This document shows positions 55,371-63,939 of a stretch of DNA of 64,000 bases, piece by piece. A model generated the notes under the pieces. It made no database searches and was not told the DNA's origin. It saw only the letters and a program-made list of their open reading frames with translations. The stretch is taken from assembly GCF_050379415.1 (NCBI RefSeq), contig NZ_JBNRLS010000002.1, forward strand, positions 806,001 through 870,000. The letters run 5' to 3'. Positions within the stretch are counted from its first letter, which is position 1; each line of letters starts with the position of its first letter. The DNA comes from Marinobacter sp050379415 (GTDB lineage Bacteria; Pseudomonadota; Gammaproteobacteria; Pseudomonadales; Oleiphilaceae). Both the position numbers and the translations under genes were made by a program.

Positions 55371-56186
55371 TCAGACAAGCCGCTCCACAAAGAATTCCAC
55401 ATGACCACGGGGCGAGGACGGCAGCGGCCAGCTGTCCACTTTCTCCGCCAGGGCCTTGATGGCCAGCGAGGCCCGGGCCCGGGGATACGCCTCCACCACG
55501 GCACGCTGGCGCTGCACCGCCTTTCTGAACGCCTCGTCATGGGGCACCATGCCCACATACTCTAGCGCCACATCCAGAAACCTCTCGGTGACCCGGATCA
55601 GTTTTTCATAAAGCTGCCGGCCTTCCTGCTCGTTGCGAACCTGATTGGCGAGTACACGGAACCGGTTGATTCCGTAGTCACGGTTCATCAGCTTGACCAG
55701 GGCGTAGGTGTCGGTAATGGAGGTGGGCTCGTCACAGACCACCAGCAACAGTTCCTGTGCCGCCCGCAGAAAACTGACCACCGCTTCGGACACGCCGGAG
55801 GCGGTATCAATGATCAGCACATCGATCTCATTCCCCAGGTCGCTGAAGGCATTGATCAGGCCGGCATATTCCGCGGCCCCAAGCCGGGTCATACGCAGAC
55901 TGCCGGAGGGAGCAGGAACGATGTGGATGCCGCCCGGCCCTTCCACCAGGACATCCCTGAGCCCGCACTCGCCCTCCAGAACGTCCTGCAAGGTGTGACC
56001 GGCAGTGAGCCCCAGCGACACATCGATATTGCCAAGGCCCAGGTCCCCGTCCAGAACCACCACCCGCCGGCCCCTTTCCGCCAGTGCAACGGCGAGATTC
56101 ACTGAAATGCTGGTTTTACCCGTGCCACCCTTGCCGCCTGATACCGCAATAACCTGTACCGGATTTGCTGTTGTCATCGTAGCCAT
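55371..56186 (-). CDS. MinD/FleN-like P-loop ATPase
   Basis: This 271-residue MinD/ParA-superfamily ATPase has deviant Walker A GGKGGTGKTS (17-26), DGDLGLGNIDVSLGL and VLIIDTASGVSEAVVSFL. It is closest in feel to FleN/FlhG, but the N-terminal DQA-type helix that FlhG uses to stimulate FlhF is missing. The C-terminus ends in HVEFFVERLV rather than a clear MinD membrane helix. In this operon it could position the GspE-like ATPase at a pole, as CpaE does for CpaF; that is inference. First gene of the three-ATPase operon, divergent from upp. Confidence 0.85.
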   Translation of the reverse strand: MATMTTANPVQVIAVSGGKGGTGKTSISVNLAVALAERGRRVVVLDGDLGLGNIDVSLGLTAGHTLQDVLEGECGLRDVLVEGPGGIHIVPAPSGSLRMTRLGAAEYAGLINAFSDLGNEIDVLIIDTASGVSEAVVSFLRAAQELLLVVCDEPTSITDTYALVKLMNRDYGINRFRVLANQVRNEQEGRQLYEKLIRVTERFLDVALEYVGMVPHDEAFRKAVQRQRAVVEAYPRARASLAIKALAEKVDSWPLPSSPRGHVEFFVERLV

Positions 56187-56280
56187 GACCTCTCGCCGCG
56201 CAGTCCGCAGAAAGTGCCATCTTATAGCATCACCACGGGGATTTCATGATACCTGACGCGCCTCTCCAGATACGGTATCC

Positions 56281-56299
56281 TTGCGCCATTTACGCGCAA
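56281..56299 (+). other. short hairpin in the upp upstream region
   Basis: TTGCGC (56281-56286) and GCGCAA (56294-56299) form a six-base stem with a seven-base loop, 46 bases upstream of the upp ATG. No T-run follows. It may be a leader hairpin or an operator. Confidence 0.25.
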
Positions 56300-56344
56300 A
56301 TCCGTCAAACTTGACCCGATAATTCCAGACACACAGGTGACCCA

Positions 56345-56983
56345 ATGCCAATCCACGAGGTACGACACCCCCTGATCCGCCACAAGCTTGGCCTGATGCG
56401 CCGCGCGGACATCAGCACCAAGAATTTTCGTGAACTGGCACAGGAAGTCGGTGCCCTGCTGACTTACGAAGCCACCAAGGATTTCAACCTTCAGGAAAAA
56501 ACCATCGAAGGCTGGGCCGGCCCGGTGAACGTGGAGCAAATCCACGGCAAGAAGGTCACCATCGTCCCTATCCTGCGCGCCGGCCTGGGCATGCTGGATG
56601 GCGTTCTCAGCCTGATCCCGGTTGCCCGGGTCAGCGTGGTCGGCCAGATCCGTAACGAGGAAACCCTGGAAGCCAGCACCTACCTGGAAAAACTCGTGGG
56701 GGAGCTGGACCAGCGCATGGCCCTGATCGTGGATCCGATGCTCGCTACCGGTGGCTCCATGATATCCACCATCGATCTGCTCAAGAAGGCCGGCAGCACG
56801 GAAATCCGGGCCCTGGTGCTGGTGGCCGCGCCTGAGGGGATAGAAAAAGTCCTGGAGAAACACCCGGACGTTTCCATCTACACCGCGTCGGTGGATGAGC
56901 GCCTGAACGACAAGGGCTACATCCTGCCCGGCCTCGGGGATGCCGGCGACAAGATCTTCGGCACCAAGCAGAAGGACGTCTGA
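56345..56983 (+). CDS. upp: uracil phosphoribosyltransferase
   Basis: This 212-residue enzyme makes UMP from uracil and PRPP. The N-terminus VRHPLIRHKLGLMR is typical, and the PRPP-binding loop reads VDPMLATGGSM. The C-terminal GLGDAGDKIFGT is the uracil-binding loop. It lies two bases before uraA, forming a salvage operon. Confidence 0.97.
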   Translation: MPIHEVRHPLIRHKLGLMRRADISTKNFRELAQEVGALLTYEATKDFNLQEKTIEGWAGPVNVEQIHGKKVTIVPILRAGLGMLDGVLSLIPVARVSVVGQIRNEETLEASTYLEKLVGELDQRMALIVDPMLATGGSMISTIDLLKKAGSTEIRALVLVAAPEGIEKVLEKHPDVSIYTASVDERLNDKGYILPGLGDAGDKIFGTKQKDV

Positions 56984-56985
56984 GC

Positions 56986-58242
56986 ATGCAGGACCATACC
57001 AACGATCCGGTCTGGAAACAGGCCATCGCCGGTTCCCAGATGCTGCTGGTCGCCTTCGGCGCCCTGGTACTGATGCCGTTGATCACCGGCCTGGATCCCA
57101 ACGTCGCGCTGTTCACCGCCGGCATCGGCACCCTGATTTTCCACGTCGTTACTGGCGGGCAGATCCCGATTTTCCTGGCCTCCTCCTTCGCCTTCATCGC
57201 CCCGATTATTGCCGCCAAGGGCAAGTTCGGACTGGAGCAGACCATGGGCGGTCTGATGGCTGCGGGGATCCTGTACATTCTCCTGAGTGCCGCGGTAAAG
57301 CTGCGCGGCACCGGCTTCGTCACCCGGTTGCTGCCGCCGGTGGTAATCGCGCCAGTGATCATGACCATTGGTCTGGGTCTGGCGCCCATTGCGGTAAACA
57401 TGGCATCGGGACAGACCGGTGACGGCTCCGCAGAGCTGGTGCCCTACGACACTGCGATCTGGATTGCCATGATCTCTCTGGCGGTCACCATCATCATGAC
57501 CCTCTGGGCCAAGGGCATCTTCCGCCTGATTCCGATCATGTTCGGTGTTGCTGTCGGCTACATCCTGTCCCTGTTCGCCGGTATCGTGGACATGACGCCG
57601 ATACGGGAAGCACCCTGGTTTGCCGTACCCGACTTCGTGACCCCGGAGTTCGGCTGGAGCGCCATCCTGTTCATGATTCCAGTGGCCATTGCCCCGGCTA
57701 TTGAACACATCGGCGATGTCCTGGCCATCGGCAACGTGACCCGCAAGAACTACCTGGAAAAACCGGGCCTGCATCGCACCCTGCTGGGGGATGGCCTGGC
57801 CACCAGCGCGGCCTCCATGCTGGGCGGCCCACCCAACACCACCTACTCCGAAGTAACCGGGGCGGTCATGCTGACCCGGAACTTCAATCCGAAAGTCATG
57901 TGGTGGGCAGCGGTCGTGGCCATCGTGCTGGCGTTTGTGGGCAAGTTCGGTGCGGCCCTGCAGACCATTCCGGTGCCGGTGATGGGCGGCATCCTGTGCC
58001 TGCTGTTCGGTTCCATCGCGGTGGTGGGCCTGAACACCCTGATCCGTCACCAGGTGGACCTGTCCGAGTCACGCAACCTGGTGATCGTCGGCGTGACCCT
58101 GGTGTTCGGCATCGGCAACATGGCACTTGGCCAACTGGAAGGGATCGCCCTGAGCGCGGTGGTGGCGGTTGCCCTCAACCTGGTCCTGCCGGGCAGCAGG
58201 GAGGCCTGGGGCAAGGCAATCTATGAGCACAAGGCCGACTGA
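56986..58242 (+). CDS. uraA: uracil permease, NCS2 family
   Basis: This 418-residue transporter has about 14 helices. It includes ASSFAFIAPI, PVAIAPAIEHIGDVLAIGNVT (with the conserved glutamate of TM8) and GGPPNTTYSEVTGAVMLTRNFNP, the NCS2 signature. It imports uracil with protons for Upp. It follows upp directly and converges with the Hpt gene. Confidence 0.96.
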   Translation: MQDHTNDPVWKQAIAGSQMLLVAFGALVLMPLITGLDPNVALFTAGIGTLIFHVVTGGQIPIFLASSFAFIAPIIAAKGKFGLEQTMGGLMAAGILYILLSAAVKLRGTGFVTRLLPPVVIAPVIMTIGLGLAPIAVNMASGQTGDGSAELVPYDTAIWIAMISLAVTIIMTLWAKGIFRLIPIMFGVAVGYILSLFAGIVDMTPIREAPWFAVPDFVTPEFGWSAILFMIPVAIAPAIEHIGDVLAIGNVTRKNYLEKPGLHRTLLGDGLATSAASMLGGPPNTTYSEVTGAVMLTRNFNPKVMWWAAVVAIVLAFVGKFGAALQTIPVPVMGGILCLLFGSIAVVGLNTLIRHQVDLSESRNLVIVGVTLVFGIGNMALGQLEGIALSAVVAVALNLVLPGSREAWGKAIYEHKAD

Positions 58243-58294
58243 GGCCTTCCGACCGGATACCGGTACCCTCGGGGGGCCGGTATCCGGAAACGGA

Positions 58295-58642
58295 TCAGCG
58301 CACCAGGAACCCCTCCAACAAGCTGGTCACGGTCACAAACTCCTGCTCGATCGCCCCGACCAGCCGGGATGCCTCCACGAGATCCGGAACCTTGCCGGCT
58401 TCTTCCGCCTCCAGGCATAACTCCCCGAGCCGGGGGGCACCAATATTGATGCAACTGCCCTTCAGGCTGTGGGCGGTCCTGGCGAATGCATCGGCGTCGG
58501 CTGCCGCCAGTGCGGTTTTCAGGCTGGCTATGCGGTCCCGGGAGTCCACGATGTAGGTCTGGATCAGAACATCGAATTCATCCTCCATGACATCCTGAAG
58601 TTCCGCCAGAGCCTCTTCATCAAGGTGTTGTCTGTCTGTCAT
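58295..58642 (-). CDS. hptB: Hpt phosphotransfer protein (HptB-like)
   Basis: This 115-residue four-helix Hpt domain has the phosphorylatable histidine H58 in AHSLKGSCINIGA. I chose ATG 58642 (MTDRQHL), which overlaps the HsbR-like gene by 23 bases. In Pseudomonas HptB relays phosphate from hybrid kinases to HsbR to control biofilm and swarming through HsbA. Here it is the last gene of an HsbA-HsbR-HptB series, the same set. Confidence 0.87.
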   Translation of the reverse strand: MTDRQHLDEEALAELQDVMEDEFDVLIQTYIVDSRDRIASLKTALAAADADAFARTAHSLKGSCINIGAPRLGELCLEAEEAGKVPDLVEASRLVGAIEQEFVTVTSLLEGFLVR

Positions 58643-60374
58643 CACCATCCCCCTGGTGCGCTGAGAAATACCAATCATAAACGATTTCGACGTGGTTACC
58701 CTTGCCCCGGAATGTGATGTTTTTGCTCAGTCGTTTCAAGAGCAACAAACCACGACCGGCGTACCGGGGGCTGCTGTCCTCCCCGACCTCACCGGAAACA
58801 AGCGGATGATTCTGGAAATCGAACCCGGCACCGCTGTCCTCACAGACCACACGCAGGCGGCCGCCACCGGGTTTCCGGGTGTGATGCAGGCTGAACCGGA
58901 TGTAATGGCCATCCACCCGGGCCAGCCTGGCTTGCCGCTCGGAGTAGTATCGGCCGAATCCCTCGGCACTGCGCTTCCACTCCGACGGCAACTGCAGGAC
59001 CCCGTGCTCCAGGGCATTGTTGTAGAGCTCTGACAACAGGGTATAGATTTCCCCACCCCTTGTCCTCAAACCGGGTACCTCCAGGCAGATGTGGAGCAGC
59101 AACGGCAACGGACTGAAATCGCCAAGGGTGCGTTCCCGTATTTCATACTCGCACCGCCACTCGGTCGGGCCGGCGAGGGCCGAAGGCAATGCCTGCTCCG
59201 ACACTTCGGGCACTTCTGGCTGATCCGTGATATCGAGGGCAACCAGAGTCAGGTCGTCGGACTCGGCGGCTTTGTCACTGAACTGACGCACCGCCGCCAG
59301 AACCGCATCGAACGGATGTCGGGGTGGCTTCAGCTGCTCAAGGCACCGCTGAATTCCGGCCAGCCCGAACAGTGCGCCTTGTTCATTGGCCGCCTCGAGT
59401 ACGCCGTCGGTCATCACCAACAGCCTGTCGCCAGGGCGTACCTGGACAGCTTCCGCCACGCTCTCGAACTGTTCCGGGGGAAGAATCCCCAGGGGCAGGT
59501 GTCGCGATGGCAACAGCACCGGGTCGCCATCTGAACGGATCACCCACGCCTCCGGGAGCCCGCCGTTCCAGACCCTGAGCTGGCCCAGCTTGAAATCCGC
59601 CTCCACCATTGCGCCACAACAGAACATGCCGGTAGGCAGGATCAACTTGAGCTTCTGGTTGATCTCACGGAGCACATCAGCACCACTGAACCCCTTGCGC
59701 GCCATCCCGTAGAAAATCTCGGCCACCGGCATCGCACCAATGGCCGCAGGAAGGCCATGGCCGGTGAAATCACCCAGGAATATCAGCATGCCGCCCGCCG
59801 GCCGCGGCGAAGCAAACAGGACATCGCCGTTGAACACCGACAGTGGCGAGGCGTGGTAGCGTATGTTTGGCGAATCCAGACAGCCGGTGTGTGCCACATT
59901 GTCGAACACCCGCCTGGCGATGGCCTGCTCTTCCAGCAGTTGCCGGTTACGCTCGCTGATCTGCTCGTGCTGGCGCGAGAGGGTATCGTGCATCCGGCGC
60001 ATGCGATTGAAGGCTTTGATCTTGGCCTCGATAATCACCCGGCTGTAGGGCTTGGTCAGGAAGTCGTCGCCGCCGGCTTCCAGGCATCGCGCCAGGTCTT
60101 CGGCATCGGAGAGAGAGGTCAGAAAAATGACCGGCACCAGGCGTTCACCGGCCAGGGCCTTGATGTGGCGCGCGGCCTCCATGCCATCCATCCGGGGCAT
60201 CAAGGCGTCCAGAAGAACGATGTCCGGATTGTCCTCACGAAACTTCTGCACGGCCTCGAGTCCATCCGTTGCCTCGATCACCTCATGACCCAGGCGCTTG
60301 ATGAGTGCCTGAAGGATCAGACGGTCCGTGTCACTGTCATCTGCAATCAGAATTCGCAGGCTGTGGTGGCTCAC
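58620..60374 (-). CDS. hsbR: response regulator with PP2C-type phosphatase and HATPase domains (HsbR-like)
   Basis: This 584-residue protein has a receiver domain with D56 in VLLDALMPRMDG and K in FLTKPYS. A short coiled-coil linker (about 125-155) follows, then a SpoIIE/PP2C phosphatase (GDVLFASPRPAGGMLIFLGDFTGHGLPAAIG ... LLVMTDGVLEAAN ... DDLTLVALD) and a C-terminal anti-sigma-like HATPase (ELYNNALEHGVL ... AGRGLLLLKRL). This is the layout of HsbR, which phosphorylates or dephosphorylates the antagonist HsbA depending on receiver state. ATGA overlap with the HsbA-like gene. Confidence 0.9.
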   Translation of the reverse strand: MSHHSLRILIADDSDTDRLILQALIKRLGHEVIEATDGLEAVQKFREDNPDIVLLDALMPRMDGMEAARHIKALAGERLVPVIFLTSLSDAEDLARCLEAGGDDFLTKPYSRVIIEAKIKAFNRMRRMHDTLSRQHEQISERNRQLLEEQAIARRVFDNVAHTGCLDSPNIRYHASPLSVFNGDVLFASPRPAGGMLIFLGDFTGHGLPAAIGAMPVAEIFYGMARKGFSGADVLREINQKLKLILPTGMFCCGAMVEADFKLGQLRVWNGGLPEAWVIRSDGDPVLLPSRHLPLGILPPEQFESVAEAVQVRPGDRLLVMTDGVLEAANEQGALFGLAGIQRCLEQLKPPRHPFDAVLAAVRQFSDKAAESDDLTLVALDITDQPEVPEVSEQALPSALAGPTEWRCEYEIRERTLGDFSPLPLLLHICLEVPGLRTRGGEIYTLLSELYNNALEHGVLQLPSEWKRSAEGFGRYYSERQARLARVDGHYIRFSLHHTRKPGGGRLRVVCEDSGAGFDFQNHPLVSGEVGEDSSPRYAGRGLLLLKRLSKNITFRGKGNHVEIVYDWYFSAHQGDGDDRQTTP

Positions 60375-60676
60375 TTGATGGCAAAAAGCTGCTCAAAATT
60401 GGAAATGGAGAGAATCCGGCGAACGTCACTGTTGCAATTCTCGATCGAGATCCGGGCACTGTCGCCACCGGCGTGGTCCCGCAGTAGAAGCAGCATGCCC
60501 AGGGCCGAACTGTCCAGGTAGGTTGTGTCAGACAGATCGACAATGTAGTTGGTCACCTTGGGACCGGCATGCTCGTAGGAATCCCGGAACGCCTGGTGGG
60601 TGCTGAAGTCGAATCGGCCTTCAATCCGGATAACCAGCGTTTTGCCGTCCTCGGCGAGGCTCGTCTGTATCGGCAT
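60371..60676 (-). CDS. hsbA: STAS-domain anti-sigma factor antagonist (HsbA-like)
   Basis: This 101-residue STAS protein has the switch segment VDLSDTTYLDSSALGMLLLL; S56 or S57 is the phosphosite. In Pseudomonas HsbA binds FlgM when unphosphorylated and a diguanylate cyclase when phosphorylated, switching between swimming and biofilm. The FlgM partner is not in this window. It lies 124 bases downstream of fleQ on the same strand. Confidence 0.87.
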   Translation of the reverse strand: MPIQTSLAEDGKTLVIRIEGRFDFSTHQAFRDSYEHAGPKVTNYIVDLSDTTYLDSSALGMLLLLRDHAGGDSARISIENCNSDVRRILSISNFEQLFAIK

Positions 60677-60799
60677 TCACAAAACCTCCAGAAGCAATCC
60701 ATGTAGCCACTGCGACCAGTCCGGTTTTTGCGGAACTGGCCTTGCTCTTCAGAAATTCAGGATAGCTGACAACAGAGCCTTTGTCGCCGGTCCGGGCAG

Positions 60800-62251
60800 T
60801 CAGGATTCGGCCGATTCTTCACGCAAGCCGTATTTGCGCACCTTCTCCACCAGAGTGGTCCGACGGATACGGAGTTTTTCGGCAGCCCGGGCGACCACGC
60901 CTCCGGCTTCATCCAGGGCCTGCTGGATCAACTGCTTCTCAAGATTGGAAAGGTATTCCTTGAGATCGATGCCATTTACCGGCAGCAATGCCGGGGCGTC
61001 CAGCCCCACCAGGCCGGGCACCCCCGATGGCATGCCGGAGTCCTCCACAGGCCGGTTCTCGTCGTAGTCGTCGACATAGCGGAATTTCTTCGGCAACTCC
61101 TGCACGCCGATCACGCCGTAGGGGTGCATGATCGCGAGCCGCTCGATCAGGTTTGCCAGCTCGCGGATATTGCCGGGCCAGTCGTGACGGCACAGACTCA
61201 TGATGGCGGCCGAGTTGAGGCGCAGCGAACCCCGCTTTTCCTTCTCCATACGGGAGATCAGCTCGTTGATGAGAAGGGGGATGTCCTCCACTCGCTCCCG
61301 GAGGGCAGGCATCTCGATGGGAAAGACATTCAGGCTGTAAAAGAGGTCTTCCCGGAATTCCCCCGCCTCGATCATATCTTCCAGATTCCGGTCCGTGGCG
61401 GCGATGATCCGCACGTCGACACTCTCGCTGCGATGGCTGCCCATGCGCTCGAAGGTCTGGTCCTGCAGGACCCGGAGCAGTTTCATCTGTAATGGCAGCG
61501 GCAGCGCCTCAATCTCATCCAGGTACAGGGTGCCGCCGTCGGCCAGTTCCAGCCGTCCCGCCCGGGCCGAAATCGCCCCCGGAAATGCCCCCTTTTCATG
61601 GCCGAACAGCTCGCTCTCCAGTAACTCGGCCGGGATCGCGCCGCAACTGAGGGGCACAAACGGATGATCCCGCCGGGAGGAATGGTAATGCAGATTGCGG
61701 GCGACCACCTCCTTACCGGTGCCGGACTCCCCGGTGATCAGCACCGTCACGTCCATATCCGCCACCTGCTCCATCAGATGGTGCACATGCTGTATCTTGC
61801 GACTGGTGCCAACAAGGCTGCGGAACAACTGCAAGCCCCGCAAATGCCCCCGCTCCTGCCGGCTACGGTCAGACTGGTCCCGGTAGATCTGTGCCCGATA
61901 GAGGGAATCGACAAACTTGGCGTAATTCAGAGGCCATTCGAGGCGGGCAATGATGTGGCTGGCACATCCGTCGGACAACCCGGAGGGTTCGGCACCGTTC
62001 ACCAGCAGAATCGGCACCCCTGGCAAGGCATCACACACCCGGGCAAGGGATTCACCCACCCGGCTGCCTTCTCCGCTGACAAGAGCAACACCAACTTCTG
62101 CCCTTCGCAGGTCATCACCATGAGCCAGCAGCGCCAAAGCTTCGTCGCCGGCGACCACCTGCCCTTCGCCGACAAATTCGAGGATCGTGACCAGATCGTG
62201 CCGCCTCAGTTCATCCTCACTGAGCACCAGCACCTTGTTATTTTTAGACAT
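60800..62251 (-). CDS. fleQ: sigma54-dependent flagellar master regulator FleQ
   Basis: This 483-residue protein has a receiver-like N-domain (about 1-120) lacking the normal phospho-Asp setting, an AAA+ domain with Walker A GESGTGKE (K180) and Walker B GTLYLDEIEA, and a Fis-type HTH (VVARAAEKLRIRRTTLVEKVRKYGL). FleQ activates flagellar genes with sigma54 and binds c-di-GMP. The sigma54-contact loop reads GAFPGA (221-226) rather than GAFTGA. A sigma70-like promoter and AAGGGA ribosome site precede it. Confidence 0.92.
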   Translation of the reverse strand: MSKNNKVLVLSEDELRRHDLVTILEFVGEGQVVAGDEALALLAHGDDLRRAEVGVALVSGEGSRVGESLARVCDALPGVPILLVNGAEPSGLSDGCASHIIARLEWPLNYAKFVDSLYRAQIYRDQSDRSRQERGHLRGLQLFRSLVGTSRKIQHVHHLMEQVADMDVTVLITGESGTGKEVVARNLHYHSSRRDHPFVPLSCGAIPAELLESELFGHEKGAFPGAISARAGRLELADGGTLYLDEIEALPLPLQMKLLRVLQDQTFERMGSHRSESVDVRIIAATDRNLEDMIEAGEFREDLFYSLNVFPIEMPALRERVEDIPLLINELISRMEKEKRGSLRLNSAAIMSLCRHDWPGNIRELANLIERLAIMHPYGVIGVQELPKKFRYVDDYDENRPVEDSGMPSGVPGLVGLDAPALLPVNGIDLKEYLSNLEKQLIQQALDEAGGVVARAAEKLRIRRTTLVEKVRKYGLREESAES

Positions 62252-62280
62252 TTTTCCCTTCCATTGGAGACTTCACTGGT

Positions 62281-62309
62281 ATTTAAGACCGCTTGGGAGG
62301 GAGAGTCAA
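62281..62309 (-). promoter_or_regulatory. candidate sigma70 promoter of fleQ
   Basis: On the minus strand TTGACT and TTAAAT are separated by 17 bases, about 30 bases before the fleQ ATG. Confidence 0.55.
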
Positions 62310-62346
62310 TTTTATGACGGGGTGAAGGAGTACGGGAAGTGAAGTT

Positions 62347-62376
62347 GGGGTCAGATGAAGGCCTTCATCTGACCCC
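62347..62376. repeat. REP-type palindrome, copy 5
   Basis: Perfect palindrome with arms GGGGTCAGATGAA and TTCATCTGACCCC around GGCC. It lies nine bases after the DUF1329 stop and upstream of the fleQ promoter. It is preceded by AAGTT, the same extension seen at the 10375-10452 copies. Confidence 0.85.
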
Positions 62377-62384
62377 GTCTTCAT

Positions 62385-63743
62385 TCACCGCCGGGCAGCC
62401 CGGCGGGCGGCGGAGGCGGTGAACTCGTTGCCGCGGAAGCCGGGCGCGAAGTCATAGGCCTTGAAGCCGTCGTCCAGGCCGTCGATGTAGTAGCGACCGG
62501 CCTTGAGGTCATAGGTCATTTCCATGGTGGTCCAGAACACCGGCTCGCTGTAGTAAGTGATGTTGTGCGCCTCGGACACACGCCAGAGATTGCCTTCCTG
62601 GTCATATTCCTCGGAAGCCAGAATCTGCCAGCTGTCCTCGTCCACGTAGAACACCCGGCGGGAATAGATATGGCTGATACCGGTTCGCAGCCTGGCCTCA
62701 ACCACCCACACCCGGTGCAGTTCGTAACGCGCCAGCTTCTGGTTGATGTGCTTCGGACGAATCACATCGTCGGCTTCCACGGCATCGCCATGCAACTTGT
62801 AGGCGTTATAGGGCACGTACATTTCACGCTTGCCCTTCAGGGTCCAGTCGTACTGGTTGGGGGCACCGTTATACATGTCCTTCTGATCTACCGAGCGCAA
62901 CGAGGACGAGTTCGGCAGGTCGGTTTCATAGGCCAGGTTGGGGGAACGGCGCAAGCGGCGGGAGCCGGAATCATAACGCCAGGCCAGCCGTGGGGAGCGG
63001 ATCTGGTCCAGGGTTTCATGAACCAGGGTAATCGTCCCGGCCAGCGAGGACGGCGAAATGGTGTTTGTTTTCAGATAGAAGATCTTGTTATCGATTTCTT
63101 CCAGCTCCGCCCCTTTGCGGCTGTATGCGAAGAAATAATCGTATTCATTGACAACGGGATGGTAGGAACCGTCAGTCTGCGGCGTGGCCGAGGCACTGCG
63201 GAACGAGATCTCCGTGCCACGGTAGCGAAGGATATGGTTCCAGATCACCTCGAGCCCGTTCTTCGGAATCGGGAACGGGCTGGTCATGATGGTGCCCCGG
63301 ACCCCGTTGCCGTTATCCAACAGCTCGGCAGCGGTGGCGTTCTCGATGGACTTGTCGTAAACATGCTCCGGAAAGGCTGCGCTACGACGGCTCTGATACA
63401 CCGGTATGAAAAAATCCGGACCGTATTGTTCGATCATCCGGATATGACCGTCGGACAACTTGTCCCGGTACAGATCCAGGTTGTCCCGGGTAATCACGAA
63501 CAACGGCTTGTCGTCGGGGAACGGATTGGTTTCGATCTCCCCCTGGCGCCAGCTCGCCGGTGGCGTGTTCAGCCCTCCGGTCCACTCCGGAATGGTCCCT
63601 GCCGCATTGGCGCCGCGCTCGGCACCCACCGGGGTCAACTCATTTTCAAGCCTCTCGGCTTCCGCCGGACTTACCTTGGCCAGTGCCTGCCCGGATAATC
63701 CGAACAGTACCGCCGCTGCACCCGCGACAATGTGGCTTCGCAT
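62385..63743 (-). CDS. DUF1329 outer-membrane/periplasmic protein
   Basis: This 452-residue protein has a signal peptide (MRSHIVAGAAAVLFGLSGQALA) and a DUF1329 domain containing RGTIMTSPFPIPKNGLEVIWNH and RRVFYVDEDSWQILASEEYDQEGNLWRVSE, a LolA/LppX-like fold region. DUF1329 proteins are often paired with DUF1302 proteins and linked to lipid or hydrocarbon handling, but the role is not proven. I chose ATG 63743 (GGAG nine bases before); an upstream ATG at 63767 adds eight residues. A PsrA-type operator lies 50 bases upstream. Confidence 0.85.
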   Translation of the reverse strand: MRSHIVAGAAAVLFGLSGQALAKVSPAEAERLENELTPVGAERGANAAGTIPEWTGGLNTPPASWRQGEIETNPFPDDKPLFVITRDNLDLYRDKLSDGHIRMIEQYGPDFFIPVYQSRRSAAFPEHVYDKSIENATAAELLDNGNGVRGTIMTSPFPIPKNGLEVIWNHILRYRGTEISFRSASATPQTDGSYHPVVNEYDYFFAYSRKGAELEEIDNKIFYLKTNTISPSSLAGTITLVHETLDQIRSPRLAWRYDSGSRRLRRSPNLAYETDLPNSSSLRSVDQKDMYNGAPNQYDWTLKGKREMYVPYNAYKLHGDAVEADDVIRPKHINQKLARYELHRVWVVEARLRTGISHIYSRRVFYVDEDSWQILASEEYDQEGNLWRVSEAHNITYYSEPVFWTTMEMTYDLKAGRYYIDGLDDGFKAYDFAPGFRGNEFTASAARRAARR

Positions 63744-63792
63744 ACCTGACATCTCCAGCAGTTCCATAAGACGGGCTGCTTTTTGCCAAATT

Positions 63793-63806
63793 CAAACGAT
63801 CGTTTC
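63793..63806. promoter_or_regulatory. PsrA-type operator upstream of the DUF1329 gene
   Basis: CAAAC-GATC-GTTTC, with a 12-base perfect palindromic core AAACGATCGTTT, matches the PsrA consensus. It lies 50 bases before the DUF1329 start, near a possible -35 on the minus strand, and 134 bases before the divergent plus-strand gene. Confidence 0.65.
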
Positions 63807-63939
63807 AAGTGAATGTTTGTATTTTCTTGTGACGGCACGGGGAATCATGAGACAGGTGCAGAAATCGTTGCACAGAAATGGTACAATCACTCTCTTAACA
63901 ATCTGCCAGATCTTCCCAATCCGAAATCGCAGGTACTCC

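Noticed and set aside
60717..60756. Terminator between fleQ and the HsbA-like gene
   Set aside because: An imperfect inverted repeat around a T5 loop is present, but mismatches and the lack of a following T-run make termination unconvincing.
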